Shown: piece by piece, positions 25,537 through 38,143 of the stretch
How the letters are laid out: each line of letters begins with the position of its first letter
How positions within the stretch are numbered: position 1 is the stretch's first letter
NCBI GenBank assembly: GCA_012932295.1
Contig: JAAONU010000006.1
Location: 17,686,904 to 17,750,903, forward strand
Direction of reading: 5' to 3'
Origin: Cyclina sinensis
Lineage: Eukaryota > Mollusca > Bivalvia > Venerida > Veneridae
DNA length: 64,000 nucleotides
The notes under the pieces: model-generated
What the model saw: the letters and a program-made list of their open reading frames with translations, nothing else
Database searches by the model: none
What the model was told of the DNA's origin: nothing
Position numbers and translations under genes: made by a program

Positions 25537-27161
25537 CTGTTGGAAGAAACTAGACATAATCTGAGTAAGAAGAACGTGACTTAAAATCATGACTGGCTTT
25601 CTACCAAACCGATCTGAAAGCAGACGGTAATTTTGGATCAGGATTTCTTGATTTGTGTGAGTTTAAAAAACTATTCAGCACAAAATTCTTATCCTTTAAA
25701 GCAGGGACTATGAAATAAGTCTCAGATTGTTTCTGTTCTTCAGTATTTTTTTTCTTCTGGACATATCTATATTGTAACAGTGCGACACTTCAAGATCAGT
25801 ATTAATCATTTTAACGTTGTTTTTTTGTCATTATATCAGGAGATATAACATTAGTGTTACCTGACAATGTTGGAAAGATGAACGTTCCAACATGATGCCA
25901 ACAAGATAAAGCACTTGCGTTAGCTCAGCTAGCTCTTCGTTGTCACATACCAAATCCCACTGCAAAAAATGGTTGTTTCTTTACATGTCCGTTAAGAACA
26001 TTGTTTTGACACACGTAAATTCTATCATTTTCAGTTAATTTCATCATTGAAAGTAAATCTGGACAGTCTAGAAAAGTGGAAAATGAATAGTTTTTTGTAT
26101 TTCATAAAAATTTCATGTCAATCTTTAGTTGACATTCAGCGTTAAAAGGGGTTGGAACCTTACTACTTTTAAACCTGAATGTTCTCCTCTAGTGAAGTCC
26201 TATCCCTGAAAAAGCAAGCATGTTGGGGTTACGGGCACCTCTACAATTCAATACATTTTACGTTTCTAATTCTTTTTAAATAAGTGCAAGAAGATATTTT
26301 GAGGTCGTCTCGCGTTGCTCTCCATCAAAATGTTAACAGTAGCATAATTTTAGATCGTTTAAGGCTCCGAATTAGAGTAATGGAATTATCTAGGTTGCGA
26401 AAGACTGATTCGCTGGTATGTCGTAGTCCCGCCCATTTACATATGAGGATGACGTCAAGGTATCGCCATCTGTGGAGTTTTCATACATAAATATTTCGCA
26501 TGTCTTATGTTTTGCAGCGAAAGCCCGGCCGATAACCTTGCAATGAATGATTTCACAGAATAAATCTGAAATCCGTTTATAATTGTTCACCCCCTAACTC
26601 CAATTTCATATATCAACACCATTTGTTTTCAAATCGTGATAAAAATTTTAGCTTAAAACTTACTTTGCGAAATAATTATGTCCACAGAAGTCAAAGTGAA
26701 GCGATAACTTTAAAGGAGACTTCATCAAATCTTTCAAGAAATTTTATGGTTATTACCTGTTATCTCATTAAAGAAGTCATTTTTGGTAGAAGTTTGTAAT
26801 ATCAATGTTTGTTTCGAGATGCATAAATAAATTATGAACATCGCTACAGTGATATAGCAGATAAATATGTAAGGAAATGACATGACCGTCTAATATGAAA
26901 TGAAGCATGCGAGCTGATCGAGATAAAATACAACAAAACAATAGACTGAATTATGTCACTGTCGAGTTTCCAAACAACTTCGACTGAACATTAATGCTTG
27001 TATAAATACGTAATTAAAAGCAAACAAAACTCATTTCCAAAGATAATGTTAAGTGTCTGAAACGACCATGCGATCAGAGACAAAAGGTAGGAAGTCATTT
27101 GCTTCCATTGATATTTTCCAATTGGACCCAGCGTCCGCCAAATATGATCCACGTTTTGCAT
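25537..27161 (-). pseudogene. Truncated SLC22 pseudogene (copy 2), exons 1-4 only
   Basis: Four blocks on the minus strand match exons 1-4 of the larger SLC22 gene: 27035-27161, 26390-26536, 25861-25959 and 25537-25613. Lesions: exon 1 donor GT is AT (ggaa|atgag) and the -1 base also differs; exon 2 lacks about 50 bases and its donor reads tag|ataat instead of cag|gtaag; exon 3 lacks one base (frameshift); exon 4 has lost about 54 internal bases. The exon 3 acceptor (tttgcag|tgg) is intact, unlike that of the larger gene. No counterpart of exons 5-11 is seen below 25537, where the retroelement fragment begins. It still encodes recognisable pieces such as RTLGPIGKYQWKQMTSYLL. Confidence 0.85.
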
Positions 27162-28852
27162 TATCCGTTTTCTGATAGTTTAATTGTGAAAGTCTCCCGA
27201 TAAAATGTTTCCAAATGATATTAACCTAGAACCAAACAACCTAACTGTGTAAAGATCTGTCGGCAGAAAGAGAAAAGTATTATGCCAATGACAATGTGAT
27301 TGAAACGTGTGGAAAGAAGCAGACGTTAGTAAACTACATTTGCAAGATGTAAAATTAGGTCATCAAATATATCATTTCCTGATTACTACAGTAAATCATA
27401 GGTGAGTGCTTTTATACAGATATGGTTATAAAAAACTAATTTTATCGTTGGTAGTTTATTTCATATTTCATGAGATTAAAAAAAACAACAACTGTTTCGC
27501 ATACTGTGTCAAGAGTCAAGTGACTTAATACACAAAGAATTTCTAAACTTCCAATATACCAGAAAGGGTAATTAAAACATTCATTTTAGTAGAAGTTCCA
27601 TTGGTCTATTGTTGAACTGAACTTATCATTATCAGAGGCGATGGATTTTAAAAAATCCGATTTAGTTATGTATTTTTCATCAATTGATAGAGATAGATAC
27701 AGATAATTATCGATCATTTTGGCTATTTTACCAAATTTTACCTAATAACCTCTGTTTCAGTTGTAATTAATTTTTGCCAGATATTTGGAAAAGCCTCTTT
27801 AACGTTTAATAACCTTTACCTTTATCAGCTAAAAAACGGGATCAGGGCTTGGATGGATTTTGAAATACTGTACAACAATTCAAACTGTTTGGTTACCACC
27901 CTCGAAACAAAGTATCTACAAACTAGCAGCGCTTCTTCCAAATTTTAAATTTTATTCGTAGAAATTTGAACTGTGCGACTTTCCGTTATGCTACGGAACT
28001 AAATAAATCTATTTCTGAGAAAAAAAGACAATGATGTTCTTTTTTCTAAGAGCAGACAACCTTATGTCCATGAAAATAATATAATTATTCAGTGTTTCCT
28101 TCAGACGTATATAGTTCTTCTTTGCATTGTCGTTGTGTACACAAAGAACTATTACTTACAGATAAAAAAGCTGCTAAAAATTAAAAACTTAACGTCTTGT
28201 TTTTTGCACACGTCTGAGTCACATTTGCATAATACTCTCTTTTTTCTCGCAACATGTCTTCACCCAAATAGGCTCTTTGGTTCAAAAAAGTTTCACCGTA
28301 AATTCAACGCTGCCTATGAACGCTTTAGTTCTAAACTCTAGACTAATAGTAATCTTAGTCTGGATATATGTTGATGAACAACAGTTGTTATGCAAAAAAA
28401 GGTTTGGTCGTACGCTCCATCTCTGAGGGTGCTGATAAAACTGTTCTAGCTTCGGTTTGAGACGGTTTGTCTTGTATAAATAATGTACTAATTTCTGGCT
28501 ACTTTTACACTTGAATGATGTTTCCATTATATAATGATCTTTGAGAGGCATTAAGCTAATTGTTTAGATTGAGAAACAATATATTTGACTCATTTCACTT
28601 TAAACCAAGCATCTGTTCTACTCAGTAATTTTGTTTGGAATATTATCGATTTTAAAATTATTTTCTTTATTAGCTTTTAAATTTATAACAGATATTGAAA
28701 ATTGGATAAATTAGAATCTGCCTAAGGTCGCGATACAACTCGACTGACTGTAGCTAATTTGCACTTAACTGATGTATCACAAACTTAGCGAAACCGCTGT
28801 TGTTTGATATGGAGTTGTATTTAGCTGTTTCATTGGTGGAAATTATACGTTA
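27162..28852. other. 5' flank of SLC22 copy 2, then unassigned DNA
   Basis: Up to about 27480 this aligns patchily with the 5' flank of the larger SLC22 gene at 48301-48560 (for example gtagtttatttcatatttca). Beyond that nothing is recognised; the open frames at 28135-28551 have no recognisable domain. Confidence 0.5.
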
Positions 28853-29250
28853 GGAACATTGTTTTAACACACATATAAATTCTATCATTTTTAGTAAATT
28901 TCATCCTTGAAAGTAAATCTGGACAGTCAAGAAAAGTGGAAAATGGGTATATTTTTTGTATTTCATAAAAATATTATGTCCATCTTAAGTTGACATTCAG
29001 CGTTAAAAAGGGGTTCAAACCTTACTACTTTTAAACCTGAATGTTCTCCCCTAGTGAAGGCCTATTCCTGAAAGAGCAAGCATCTTTGGGTTATGACATT
29101 TTACGTTTCTACTTCTTTTTAAATAAGTGCAAAAAGATCTTCGATGTCGTCTCACGTTCCTCTCCGTCAACACTTTCACAGACGCATAATTTTAGGTCGT
29201 TTAAGGCTCTGAATTAATGTAATGGAATTACCCGTCTCAAAGCTAAATCC
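28853..29250 (-). repeat. Relic of SLC22 intron 2 (third partial copy)
   Basis: The bases aggaacattgttttaacaca onward, through aagtaaatctggacagtc and ttgacattcagcgttaaaa, match 25985-26390 of SLC22 copy 2, ending close to where its exon 2 would begin. No exon is kept. After it, gaattaa-gtaatg-aa-taccgtctcaaa is repeated as a short local duplication. Confidence 0.7.
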
Positions 29251-30790
29251 GTCCGAATTAACGTAATGCAAATAACCGTCTCAAAACTGAACATGTCCGA
29301 ATTAAAATCTGTTTTTCAGACATCCTAGGCCTAGTTCAAAGTCTGTAGCACATGTGGAGCAAGCCTTAAATAATGGAGTTGGTACGAGACACTACAGGTT
29401 CAACATTCGCTCTTTATTTCAAGTAAGTGTTAAAGGAATTTATGTCAAACTCTTGATTGGTTTACCTTAATGCTGGCCGTTTTCCAGTCGTTTTTATTAC
29501 GAAGTAAACGTCTGCGCTGTGTAACAAATGTGGGGTCAAATCTTGGCTTCAGAGTGCGTTTCACCCCAAAGTGCGGTGTTTCAGCACTGAAATGTGTCTG
29601 CGTGTTGTGACAAAATATATGAACACTCAACTAGGGTATTAGTAGTCACACATTACTTAGACAGATCAACAGATCAATATGAACAAAAAGGGGTAATCCA
29701 TGAAACATTTAAATTCGAATACCGATATGCAGGGGCTATAACTGAGACATAACTGAAGGAGTATTCTTTGTTTCTAAACATATTTGAGCCTGAATGAGCA
29801 TCAAATGTTATAGTGTCAAGAGTGGCAAAGCCAAGTATGAAATTGACATATTTGAAGATCAGTAATGAAATATTCGCAATCTTTCAAATAAACCAACAAT
29901 AATTATAAGAAAACACTTTTTTATCTATTTCATCGAAATTTGTCTAAACGTATCAAGGAACGATGTGCAAATATTTAATGAAATGACATAATTGTTTTAA
30001 TTTATATTCAAAAACATTTTGAATTTGTCACGGTGGTCGTGGAAAACGATATATTCATATAGGTTTAATGATAATTAAACAGTGAAACTGCGTCACTGGA
30101 CGCAGTGACTTTGTCAGGATATAGTCTACTGACATTAAACACTAAAGTGCTAAAAAGCATGCAAGAAAATAGGGTTTCAATTTTTTTATAAATAATGTGC
30201 TAGAAAGATATTAAATATGAAATATAAAAGATATTAAATCATGCTCAAAAAGTTTGCAACTTTTTTTCAGATCATTTCACGAGCTAGTGCTAATCATACT
30301 TGGGGGAAACAGATGCTGGGTTACTATGGAAATTATAAATCGTGTTATGTAAAAATTGAAACATTTTTTATTAAAAACCAAGGCATCAATCTGTGTTTAT
30401 TATATCCTTGACATAATTATTTTTGTAAGGGTGACTGAAAAATTAAATTCGTCTATGGCGTATGAAATATTTTAAGAGTAAAGGCCCAGTTTCACTTACA
30501 AAGATAAAAATACACTAAAATAACAGGGTTAACATGTGTTTACATTATGTTTACATAATGCTTCAAACGAACATTCTCATTATTCAAACAGATAAATGCT
30601 ACCACATACTTACAAATATGCAATAATACAAACGGTTTCAATGGCACATAAACTAAATGCCGATTAGCTATTTTCATTTGGGTAGCCGAAGGAGGTATTT
30701 CAGATCTAAGTTTATTACAAACATAACAAATGTCTGTTAGTTTTAAATTTAGATGGTGGTTTAAAGTATATTTATTACAATGTAGATTCC
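29251..30790. other. Intergenic downstream of the SLC22 gene
   Basis: No gene recognised. Contains a small perfect palindrome-like ctgcgtcactggacgcag near 30088. The stop-free frame at 29445-29630 has no domain. Confidence 0.45.
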
Positions 30791-30800
30791 TTTATTTATT
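30791..30800 (-). terminator. Likely poly(A) signals of the SLC22 gene
   Basis: Two overlapping AATAAA motifs on the minus strand, about 30 bases past the stop codon. Confidence 0.55.
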
Positions 30801-30827
30801 TTTTCATTACAATTGAATCTGAACCTT

Positions 30828-31067
30828 TTAATTTAAGACTGATTTCTGCTTTTCTGAATGGTCACCATTCTTGCCTTGCTGTTTCTTAGCATGTTTGTTC
30901 TTTCCAAAGTTCAGATCAAATTTGTTGACACGGTACCATTCCTTTAGTTCTTCTATTGTCGTCGGAAGTTCTACGCCGTTGGTTTCCGGAACAAAAGCGA
31001 AGAGCACTACTGTGATGAGACACAAGGTGGCGAAAACACAGGCCGGTAACCATTTTATTTTGCTGGA
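30828..31067 (-). CDS. SLC22 copy 1 exon 11 (last)
   Basis: Acceptor ctttttcag|tccagc; 240 bp ending TTA AAT TAA. Encodes TM12 (WLPACVFATLCLITVVLFAF), the hallmark PETNGVELPTTIEELKEW, and a Lys/Gln-rich cytoplasmic tail (NKHAKKQQGKNGDHSEKQK). Confidence 0.88.
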   Translation of the reverse strand, partial: SSKIKWLPACVFATLCLITVVLFAFVPETNGVELPTTIEELKEWYRVNKFDLNFGKNKHAKKQQGKNGDHSEKQKSVLN

Positions 31068-31875
31068 CTGAAAAAGTCATACAAATATGTTGCAACTTAG
31101 TTCTGTCATCTGTTTCTTTTAAGAAGGGAACGAGAGCTGTAACGTCTTCAAACTGTTATGTATCACACACAAGAGGACCCAAAATAGCAAATAAAAATAA
31201 CAAAACTTACTCCAGGTGTGTTTAATGTCGTAAAAAAATTTACTGAAATACATGTAGTAAGCCTATTATAATATCTAAGTTTATACCACACAGCCAATCA
31301 TTCTGATTCAGAGGCTTTTAAGAGAAAAAAATAAAATCAACGTTTATGTCCCACTGAGCACAACATAGGTGCGATATTTTGAATGTACTGTGTTACTGTA
31401 GCAGGCATAGTGTCTGAAATATAATTCCAGAATTTATGTTTGTTTAAGATCTAGATCTAGTTGGAGAATCAGTCATTCTAGGCTAAACAAGATCAAATGC
31501 TTAACTGTTTACAGTTCTACCGAATTATTTCCAAATCCTTCTTGTGGTTCAAAAGATTTATAGCTAACGGTAGTAGACGGGAGATCACCGACTTTTGAGG
31601 GCCATAAGTAACTTGGCCCTTGACGAAGTAGTCAGATTTAGAGTACTAGTCTTCCCTTTTTGTCGAAACGCTTTATCTTTGTGCAGAATGATTTTGAAAT
31701 TCTTCAAGTGTTTAAAGTTTTATGGGGGAAAACACAAGCCCGAAAACATTAATTTTGTATCCAATTTGTGACACTGACACTGCACGGAGACGACCAAATT
31801 CCTAAAAAGATATGGATCTGATATAAGTGTAATAAGAGTCGGACGGATAACTAGCCAACTAGCTTAGATCTATAT

Positions 31876-31968
31876 AGGTAGGTAGGGTAGGGTAAGGTAG
31901 GGGGTAGGGTAAGGTAGGAAGGAAGGAAGACAGACAGACAGATAGACAGACAGTAGATAGATAGATAA

Positions 31969-32001
<33 letters not shown>

Positions 32002-32017
32002 AGAGATAGATAGATAA

Positions 32018-32048
<31 letters not shown>
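31876..32048. repeat. GATA/GACA/GGTA-type microsatellite
   Basis: Runs of taggg/gtagg, ggaa, gaca and then gata, with a few interruptions, in SLC22 intron 10. The minus-strand frames rich in YLSI are low-complexity translations of it. Confidence 0.95.
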
Positions 32049-32255
32049 CTGGCTAAGTACACACGTAACATGTTTACATAAAACAACATATGAATTATTC
32101 AAAAATTAAAACAGGATGAGCATGAAACCATGTAATACAAACCAACACCTGGGATAACGTAAAAATGGAAAATATTTTATTTTCCTTGTGGCGCCATTTG
32201 CTGATTGCATGACACACGATCGAAGGGTGGTCCGACTTCTAGACATCAAGGGCTT

Positions 32256-33010
32256 AAAACAAAGTTTTATGGGACACTTTGAGAGCAAGATCATTTGTCA
32301 TTTTGAAAGAAAATGAAAGGAATTTCCCGAAATGGGGTTTGAGAAATAGATTACGAATTTTCCACGCAACAATGACACCAGGGGTTTTAGGGGGTCTCTG
32401 AATCTAATTTCATTAAGATTACATGAGTATTTCATACAAGCCCTTGATTGCTGACCGAACACTACGATTCGAATCGGTTCCTACGCAAAGAGCCATTTCT
32501 CAATGGTCAACCAAAGACGTTTGACAATAAAATGTCTTTTTAAACAAAATACTTCATTTCAATCTGGTTTTTAGGAAAACATTCTAAGAAAACATTTACA
32601 TGTATCGTATTTTGTAAACTGATTCAGAGAAGCTGATAGTAAGGCACGTGCAGATCGACAAATGTTCTTGTACATGTATTTTGGAGAACATCAGCTTCAT
32701 AACGTACAATTTTTCACTTCAAGTTTTTTCAGTTGTCATATATTTTCTTACTAGACTTTAATACCTTTTGAACAAACATAATAATTCTATCTGATACTGT
32801 ATTATTCTATGATGCATTCTGAAACGCAGCCGCCAGTAGTAAATGCAATAAAAAAATACTAGCCTCAAGAGATAAACGTTTTGCTCACGTATATTACAGC
32901 CGATTCTTTAATAGCTCCGTCTCTGAATAAACTTAATACAACTGATTGTAACTAAAGCAGGGTTTTTAACAAGAATTTAGTTCAAGATGATATATATTAT
33001 CCCGCAAAGT
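32256..33010 (-). repeat. Relic of the SLC22 5' flank inside SLC22 intron 10
   Basis: aaaggaatttcccga, the gaccgaa-acta-gaa-tcggatcgg block, and caagagataaacg-tttgctcacgta match, in order and orientation, the region 48945-49420 upstream of the SLC22 gene. It is either part of a duplicated SLC22 copy now embedded in this intron or a shared dispersed repeat. Confidence 0.6.
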
Positions 33011-33527
33011 TTTAATGTCTCCACAAAGATAAACTAAAACTTGACCAGTTTAATAGTTGGTTGTTGGACGAGTTACCTTCAACATACATCGAGATATTAT
33101 ATATCGTTCATGATACAATCCTTACGGTGAAACGCTCATGACGGATAGAGCATTGAGAGAGAGAGAGGGCATCTCTTCAAAACGATTGAAAAATAGGGGA
33201 CAAAGCTAGTTTGTTCATACTGAGAGCCTAGCAGCATCAAGACTAGTTTCACACAGAAAGAAGTTTACTATTTTTCAGCGACCCCACTACGCTTTAAAGC
33301 GACTGAATCATATATGCGCCGACGATGAAAAAAATGTTTATACATCTAGAAATTCTAGCTGTAATTGTGAAGAACATATCCATACTAAGTTACTGACTCA
33401 TTTTTTTTTTGTTACACAAAAACATCAAAATATAAATTTTAACACACTTTTATCGGTAAAAAATACCCTGTTAGTTACGAGGTAGATACTTAAGTTATAT
33501 CATTAATTTTAACGAAATTTGATAATT

Positions 33528-33608
33528 GGTCTCTGTGGTTCAGTGGTGTAGATCGTCGCTCTACATTTTACTGATCGAAAGGGCATGGGTTCAAATCCTG
33601 GTAAAATC
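33528..33608 (+). repeat. tRNA-derived SINE-like repeat
   Basis: A box ctgtggttcagtggtgtaga and B box gggttcaaatcctgg about 35 bases apart, as in a tRNA. The acceptor-stem ends (ggtctct and gtaaaat) do not pair well, so this is more likely a SINE head or tRNA relic than a functional gene. Confidence 0.5.
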
Positions 33609-33946
33609 AACTTTTCTTTCAGTTTTCATGGTGTACAGAAATATATTATTATGTTTTTCCAATAGTATATCAATTTCTCTTAAATTTTAAGGAAAAAAAT
33701 CAGCTAAATTCTGCGAGTCAGTCGTACGTAGAAAGCGGGGTCGACATCTGGTACAAAACGGGCCTTTGTAAACCTAGCATAACAACTGCAGAGCCAGTCA
33801 CGGCAAGAAATCTTCACGCAAGTAATGTGTTATTCCCTTGAAATATATAAAAGTCATTATTCTCTTCGGTACCTTGACTTGCTTACTGACTTAGCCACTT
33901 TGCAGTTTGAAAACACTTCCTTACTTATCAGTAAATGGACCTATTA

Positions 33947-34076
33947 CAGTAAAGTCTCGCTATATCGGACCTTACGACCATTGAATTATATAGCAAAAAA
34001 GTCGGGACCGGACACAAGCGGTCGTAATATCGATTTGCCCGCAAAAAAGGGTCGGTCGCAAAGCGAGACTTTACTG
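33947..34076. mobile_element. Pogo/Tigger-like MITE, 130 bp, in SLC22 intron 10
   Basis: Ends cagtaaagtctcgctatat and (reversed) cagtaaagtctcgctttgcg flanked by TA on both sides. It behaves as an internally deleted sister of the 839-bp element at 35672. Confidence 0.85.
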
Positions 34077-34234
34077 TAATAAGTGACTGACTGCAATTTA
34101 TTTCAGGCGAAGGTCTGAGTGTTCCTAGTCTGCACTGAAAGCAAAAACAAAACTTAATATCAACATTAGAATATAAACTTTTTAACATTATGACGACGTT
34201 AACTTGTGTTACGTAAGAAAGAAGACCTGCCTAC

Positions 34235-34307
34235 CACATTTCTTGAAAACGGTGCTACCATAGAACCAACCTTCTCCATAAATGAACAAACCCCTAGTCC
34301 CATATTT
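34235..34307 (-). CDS. SLC22 copy 1 exon 10
   Basis: Acceptor gttacag|aaatatg, donor aaatgtg|gtaggc; 73 bp. Encodes NMGLGVCSFMEKVGSMVAPF, the conserved R-N-x-G-x-G-x-C-S segment of TM11. Confidence 0.85.
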
Positions 34308-34550
34308 CTGTAACGTTGAAACACAAAATTAAATTTAACAACACGTAATGCCTGCTAAAATTAATTGTCTAGTTTACGATTTAAAAGCGTCATGGCGCTT
34401 GCTTTTTTGCGTAGATCATAAAGAATGTATCAAAGCATAGAAATATGCATTATACTAATAAAACTAATGCAAATTAAACTAAAGCCAAATAATTACCAAT
34501 ACCAACACAGTACTAAACTAATAACATAAATGAAAATTTTGTTTAGGTAC

Positions 34551-34671
34551 CTCATGTTTGTGGGATAAAGTCCTGGCGTTGTAAGATATAAAGCGTTATA
34601 TGCCGTGGTCACGCCCATTTTCCCTATCAAAGTAAAAGCTGTGGCAGTGGCTAACATGCTCGTATTGCCCT
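34551..34671 (-). CDS. SLC22 copy 1 exon 9
   Basis: Acceptor tttaatag|agggca, donor catgag|gtacct; 121 bp. Encodes TM10 region ending YNALYLTTPGLYPTNMR, equivalent to the family's (Y/E)L-(Y/F)-P-T-x-x-R motif. Confidence 0.85.
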
Positions 34672-35671
34672 CTATTAAAATAGAGAAAACACTGTTAAAA
34701 TGAAATGAATGTCCACATTATAATTGCCAAACGGATCATCTTGTCATTGTGATCAGCCTTCCTGTAGCGCTTGAAGGTCCTAGGTTCATTCGGCGTTGTG
34801 CGACTGATTGGCAATTTTTTAAGCGATAAGGGTCATTTTGACCTTAAACATTGAGTGATTATTTAGGTATTATGTTTCGCTATCCCAAGAAGTGTGTGAT
34901 CAGTTGTGTTTACTATTGAGAATATGTTCTCTCATAGCAGACCTTCTTCCAAAGTCCTCCGTGGTCAGCGTGCAGCCTTCAGAGGTCAGCTTGCCATTTC
35001 TTAAATTTAGTAGTGTTCAAAACTTTGACAGTTTGGCTTTGTAATGCTGTAATTACTATTTTGGGGTATGTTTAAAAGCTAAATACATAAATGGCTATTT
35101 TTATTCAAATTTAAGGCAATAAGGCAGTTTTTCTGGGTGACACCAATAATCTAACAGATCAGTAAAGAGTTCCATTCAATAAAAATGTAAGAATAATTTT
35201 TCAAACACACAACGTTTTCGGAACTTCCTGTGTCTATTTAAAGTTTTCTATTTTTAAGAAGAAATCTATCCGAATATTTATTGATTTTTGTCAATTTTCG
35301 CAAATATCAAGAGGCCTTGTCCATAAAGAAATGTCAGCTTTATATGCCCATATATAGGTGCTTCTGAGAAAAACAACATAATTCTTCAAAACGTTTTTTC
35401 CACAAACTGGCAAATTCTATTTTTTAATAATATAGATAAATTTAAGTATTCTTATGTCCAAGAATGGTCATTTGCAAAAAAGTAAAATGATTTGATATTA
35501 TCTGTGCTTTTCTAATGTTAAAATTAAAGTGCTAAATGAAATTATGTTAAACGAATACTTATGTGCCTTATGATCTTCACTACAAATAATATTGTAACAC
35601 TGAATAAAATTACACTTTCTCAGACAATATAGAAATTTGTCATATTACAAGGCAAAAAGCTTATTGTTGTA

Positions 35672-36510
35672 CAGTAAAGTCTCGCTATTAAGACCACTTT
35701 GGGGACCTGGGAGAAGTGGTCTTATTATCGAGTCGGTCTTAATTCCGATACCCGTGCTAGCCTTCAATCAATTTCTCTTCTGTTTTAAAGGATTATCATT
35801 AGCTATAATAACCTTGTTGAAAAGGTAAATTATGGAAAAATACTAACTAATGGCATCAATTTTATTCTACAATAACATGATATTTTTTTCACATAATTTT
35901 CATGTTATTGCGACATAAAATGAATTAAAACTCGAAAGTATACAGTGCAATTTTTCTTTCAAACTGTTTTCATAATTAGCAACACTGAAATCCTACTGTA
36001 CACGATTTATTTTTGACAGTTTTTCACTCGTAGCCGAAATAACGTACGTATCCGAAATTGGGCATTATTAACACCTATTTCGTCTTTCATATCGTATTTC
36101 TTTATTCTGCATTAATCAGTACCATTTTTATGATACAAACATTGAAGTATATAATAACTTTCCTTTAAATTACTAATAGCCTAAAGTTTATTAATACTAA
36201 TTTTTATAAATTGTGCCGCAAATCGTTCACACCTTGCTGACGATTGTCGTATTATGTTGTTTATTGGTGATAATTGGTGACACGTGTCATTTTAGTAAAC
36301 AGTTAATGGTCGTCTTATGGGGTCCCACTTTCATTGTAAAATGGGAATTCGGATCCGAAAAAGTGGTCGTAATACGTAGTAGCGGGTCGGTCGTAATATC
36401 GGACCTTACGACCATTGAATTATATAGCAAAAAAGTCGGGACCGGAAAAAAGCGGTCGTAATATCGATTTGCCCGCAAAAAAGGGTCGGTCGCAAAGCGA
36501 GACTTTACTG
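35672..36510. mobile_element. Pogo/Tigger-like non-autonomous element, 839 bp, in SLC22 intron 8
   Basis: Ends cagtaaagtctcgctatta and (reversed) cagtaaagtctcgctttgcg, each flanked by TA. The terminal style resembles the pogo/Tigger branch of Tc1-mariner (family knowledge). The right-hand 115 bases are nearly identical to the 130-bp element at 33947-34076. No transposase. Confidence 0.8.
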
Positions 36511-36574
36511 TACTCTTAGGACCTGGTTTATTTTCTATAAGAGACAGTGCTGCAACTATTAAATCAAGGCAAAC

Positions 36575-36660
36575 CTGCAGTGTAGGTAAGTCCATTGGAA
36601 ACAGCTAAACCGACTGCAGCGACAAAATGACCAATAACAATTGTCCACTTCCGGCCGATT
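36575..36660 (-). CDS. SLC22 copy 1 exon 8
   Basis: Acceptor atttttag|aatcgg, donor actgcag|gtttgc; 86 bp. Encodes RIGRKWTIVIGHFVAAVGL, the second MFS R-x-G-R-(K/R) motif and TM9. Confidence 0.8.
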
Positions 36661-36956
36661 CTAAAAATATCAAATTAAAAAAAAAACATATATCACATTT
36701 TCGTATTATCTTCATCACTGTCATAATCAACAAAGAAATTTACATCATTAACAACAACGTAATTTTAAGATCTCTCGAGACAGAAAAATGTTCTTTTCAA
36801 CAACAAAACGTCGACATTATCTTGAAAACTGTTTTTTTTTTCAATTTTTTCGATCTTCACCTATCACTTGTAAACTAATTACTCTCTCAGATTTCTTCCT
36901 ATAATGCTTACGAGGATTAGTATCTAAAGAAGTAGCATTGTGTAATGAAGACAAAC

Positions 36957-37091
36957 CTTGCTAGAGAAAAATATTCAAAGAGTGATGCAGGGTACTCGAT
37001 CAGCGCACTGAGGAAGAAATTGATATATCTGTCGCCGTAGAGATCGGATGAAATCATGTACAGTCCAAGGTACACAAGACTGTCACATATC
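36957..37091 (-). CDS. SLC22 copy 1 exon 7
   Basis: Acceptor aatttcag|gatatg, donor tagcaag|gtttgt; 135 bp. Encodes the end of TM7 and TM8 with GDRYINFFLSALIEYPA, matching the family's G-D-x-Y-x-N-F-x-L-x-x-x-x-E-x-P pattern. Its first 20 bases recur imperfectly in the flanking intron (about 37107-37140). Confidence 0.85.
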
Positions 37092-38143
37092 CTGAAATTA
37101 ATATTTTGTACAGGCCACAGTACAAAAGACTGTCATATCCTGTAATAGGGTCAAAAGGATTCATGACTATCACTTATCCTGAAACATATACAGAGTTCTC
37201 GCAGACCCTTGAAACCCACATATCCTAAAATGAATGTTATCATGTGCAGCCTTAAGTACGCATCCTGATATTTAAAGTGCTTTGTACATCCAAAGATTAC
37301 AATTATCATAAGACATCTTTAAGGACCAAGAGCATTTTCTGAATTTTGTTTTATGGACCTCAGCAGCTGTCTAATTTTGCCCAATTTTATTGTCTTGTTA
37401 AAATTTGTGTGACCATTGCAAACAACGACGTTTCTTGTCAAAATATTTCTGATTTTCCCTAAAAGTTATGTAAAATTGACTGTATAATACAAATATATTG
37501 TTAACATGTATGGTCAATTGTCTAGACCGTCCCTTACTATGTCAACCTGCCTACTATTCATTTGACTGTTTGTGTTCCCATGCTGTCGAAATGTTGTTGT
37601 TTTTTATATCGTAAGATTTAATCATGTCAGACAATTATGCTAAAATGTCGAAAACATTAGCCATCTTTTCTTATAATCGTTTGATTTTGTCTTTAGATAT
37701 ATTCTTCGGCTATATCGTCAAAATTCTATATTGGATTGCACAAGCTGTGTGCTATCCGTCGAATTTTAAATGATAACACACGTTTTTCTGGCATAACATC
37801 ATAGTAGTTCAGAAAATATGATTCTGTACGGACAACACAGTGTAACATTTTGAAGACGTTTTTATCAAGCCGTTGGATTATATGATGATTAAGTACCGTG
37901 CTAACTTTACTAAATAAACCTGGGATAACTTTTCACTAAAACAAAATGAACTATTTACCTATAAATAGTCAATCAAAGAAATAATAGGCAACAAATTATA
38001 ACTGGAAAAAATGATACTAAACCTGTTTCCATTAACTGAAATTGTCAAAAGGCATGTAATTAATCAAATCCAAACCAAACAATTATTTTATCCTAGACTA
38101 GTTCTTCTCATATTATATATTGTATAAAAGTTTAAAATCTTAC

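Noticed and set aside
31851..32102. Two overlapping YLSI-rich minus-strand frames
   Set aside because: Low-complexity translations of a GATA microsatellite.
33528..33608. tRNA gene
   Set aside because: A and B boxes are present but the acceptor stem does not pair, and a SINE is more likely. The same holds for 3778-3862 and 59322-59404.
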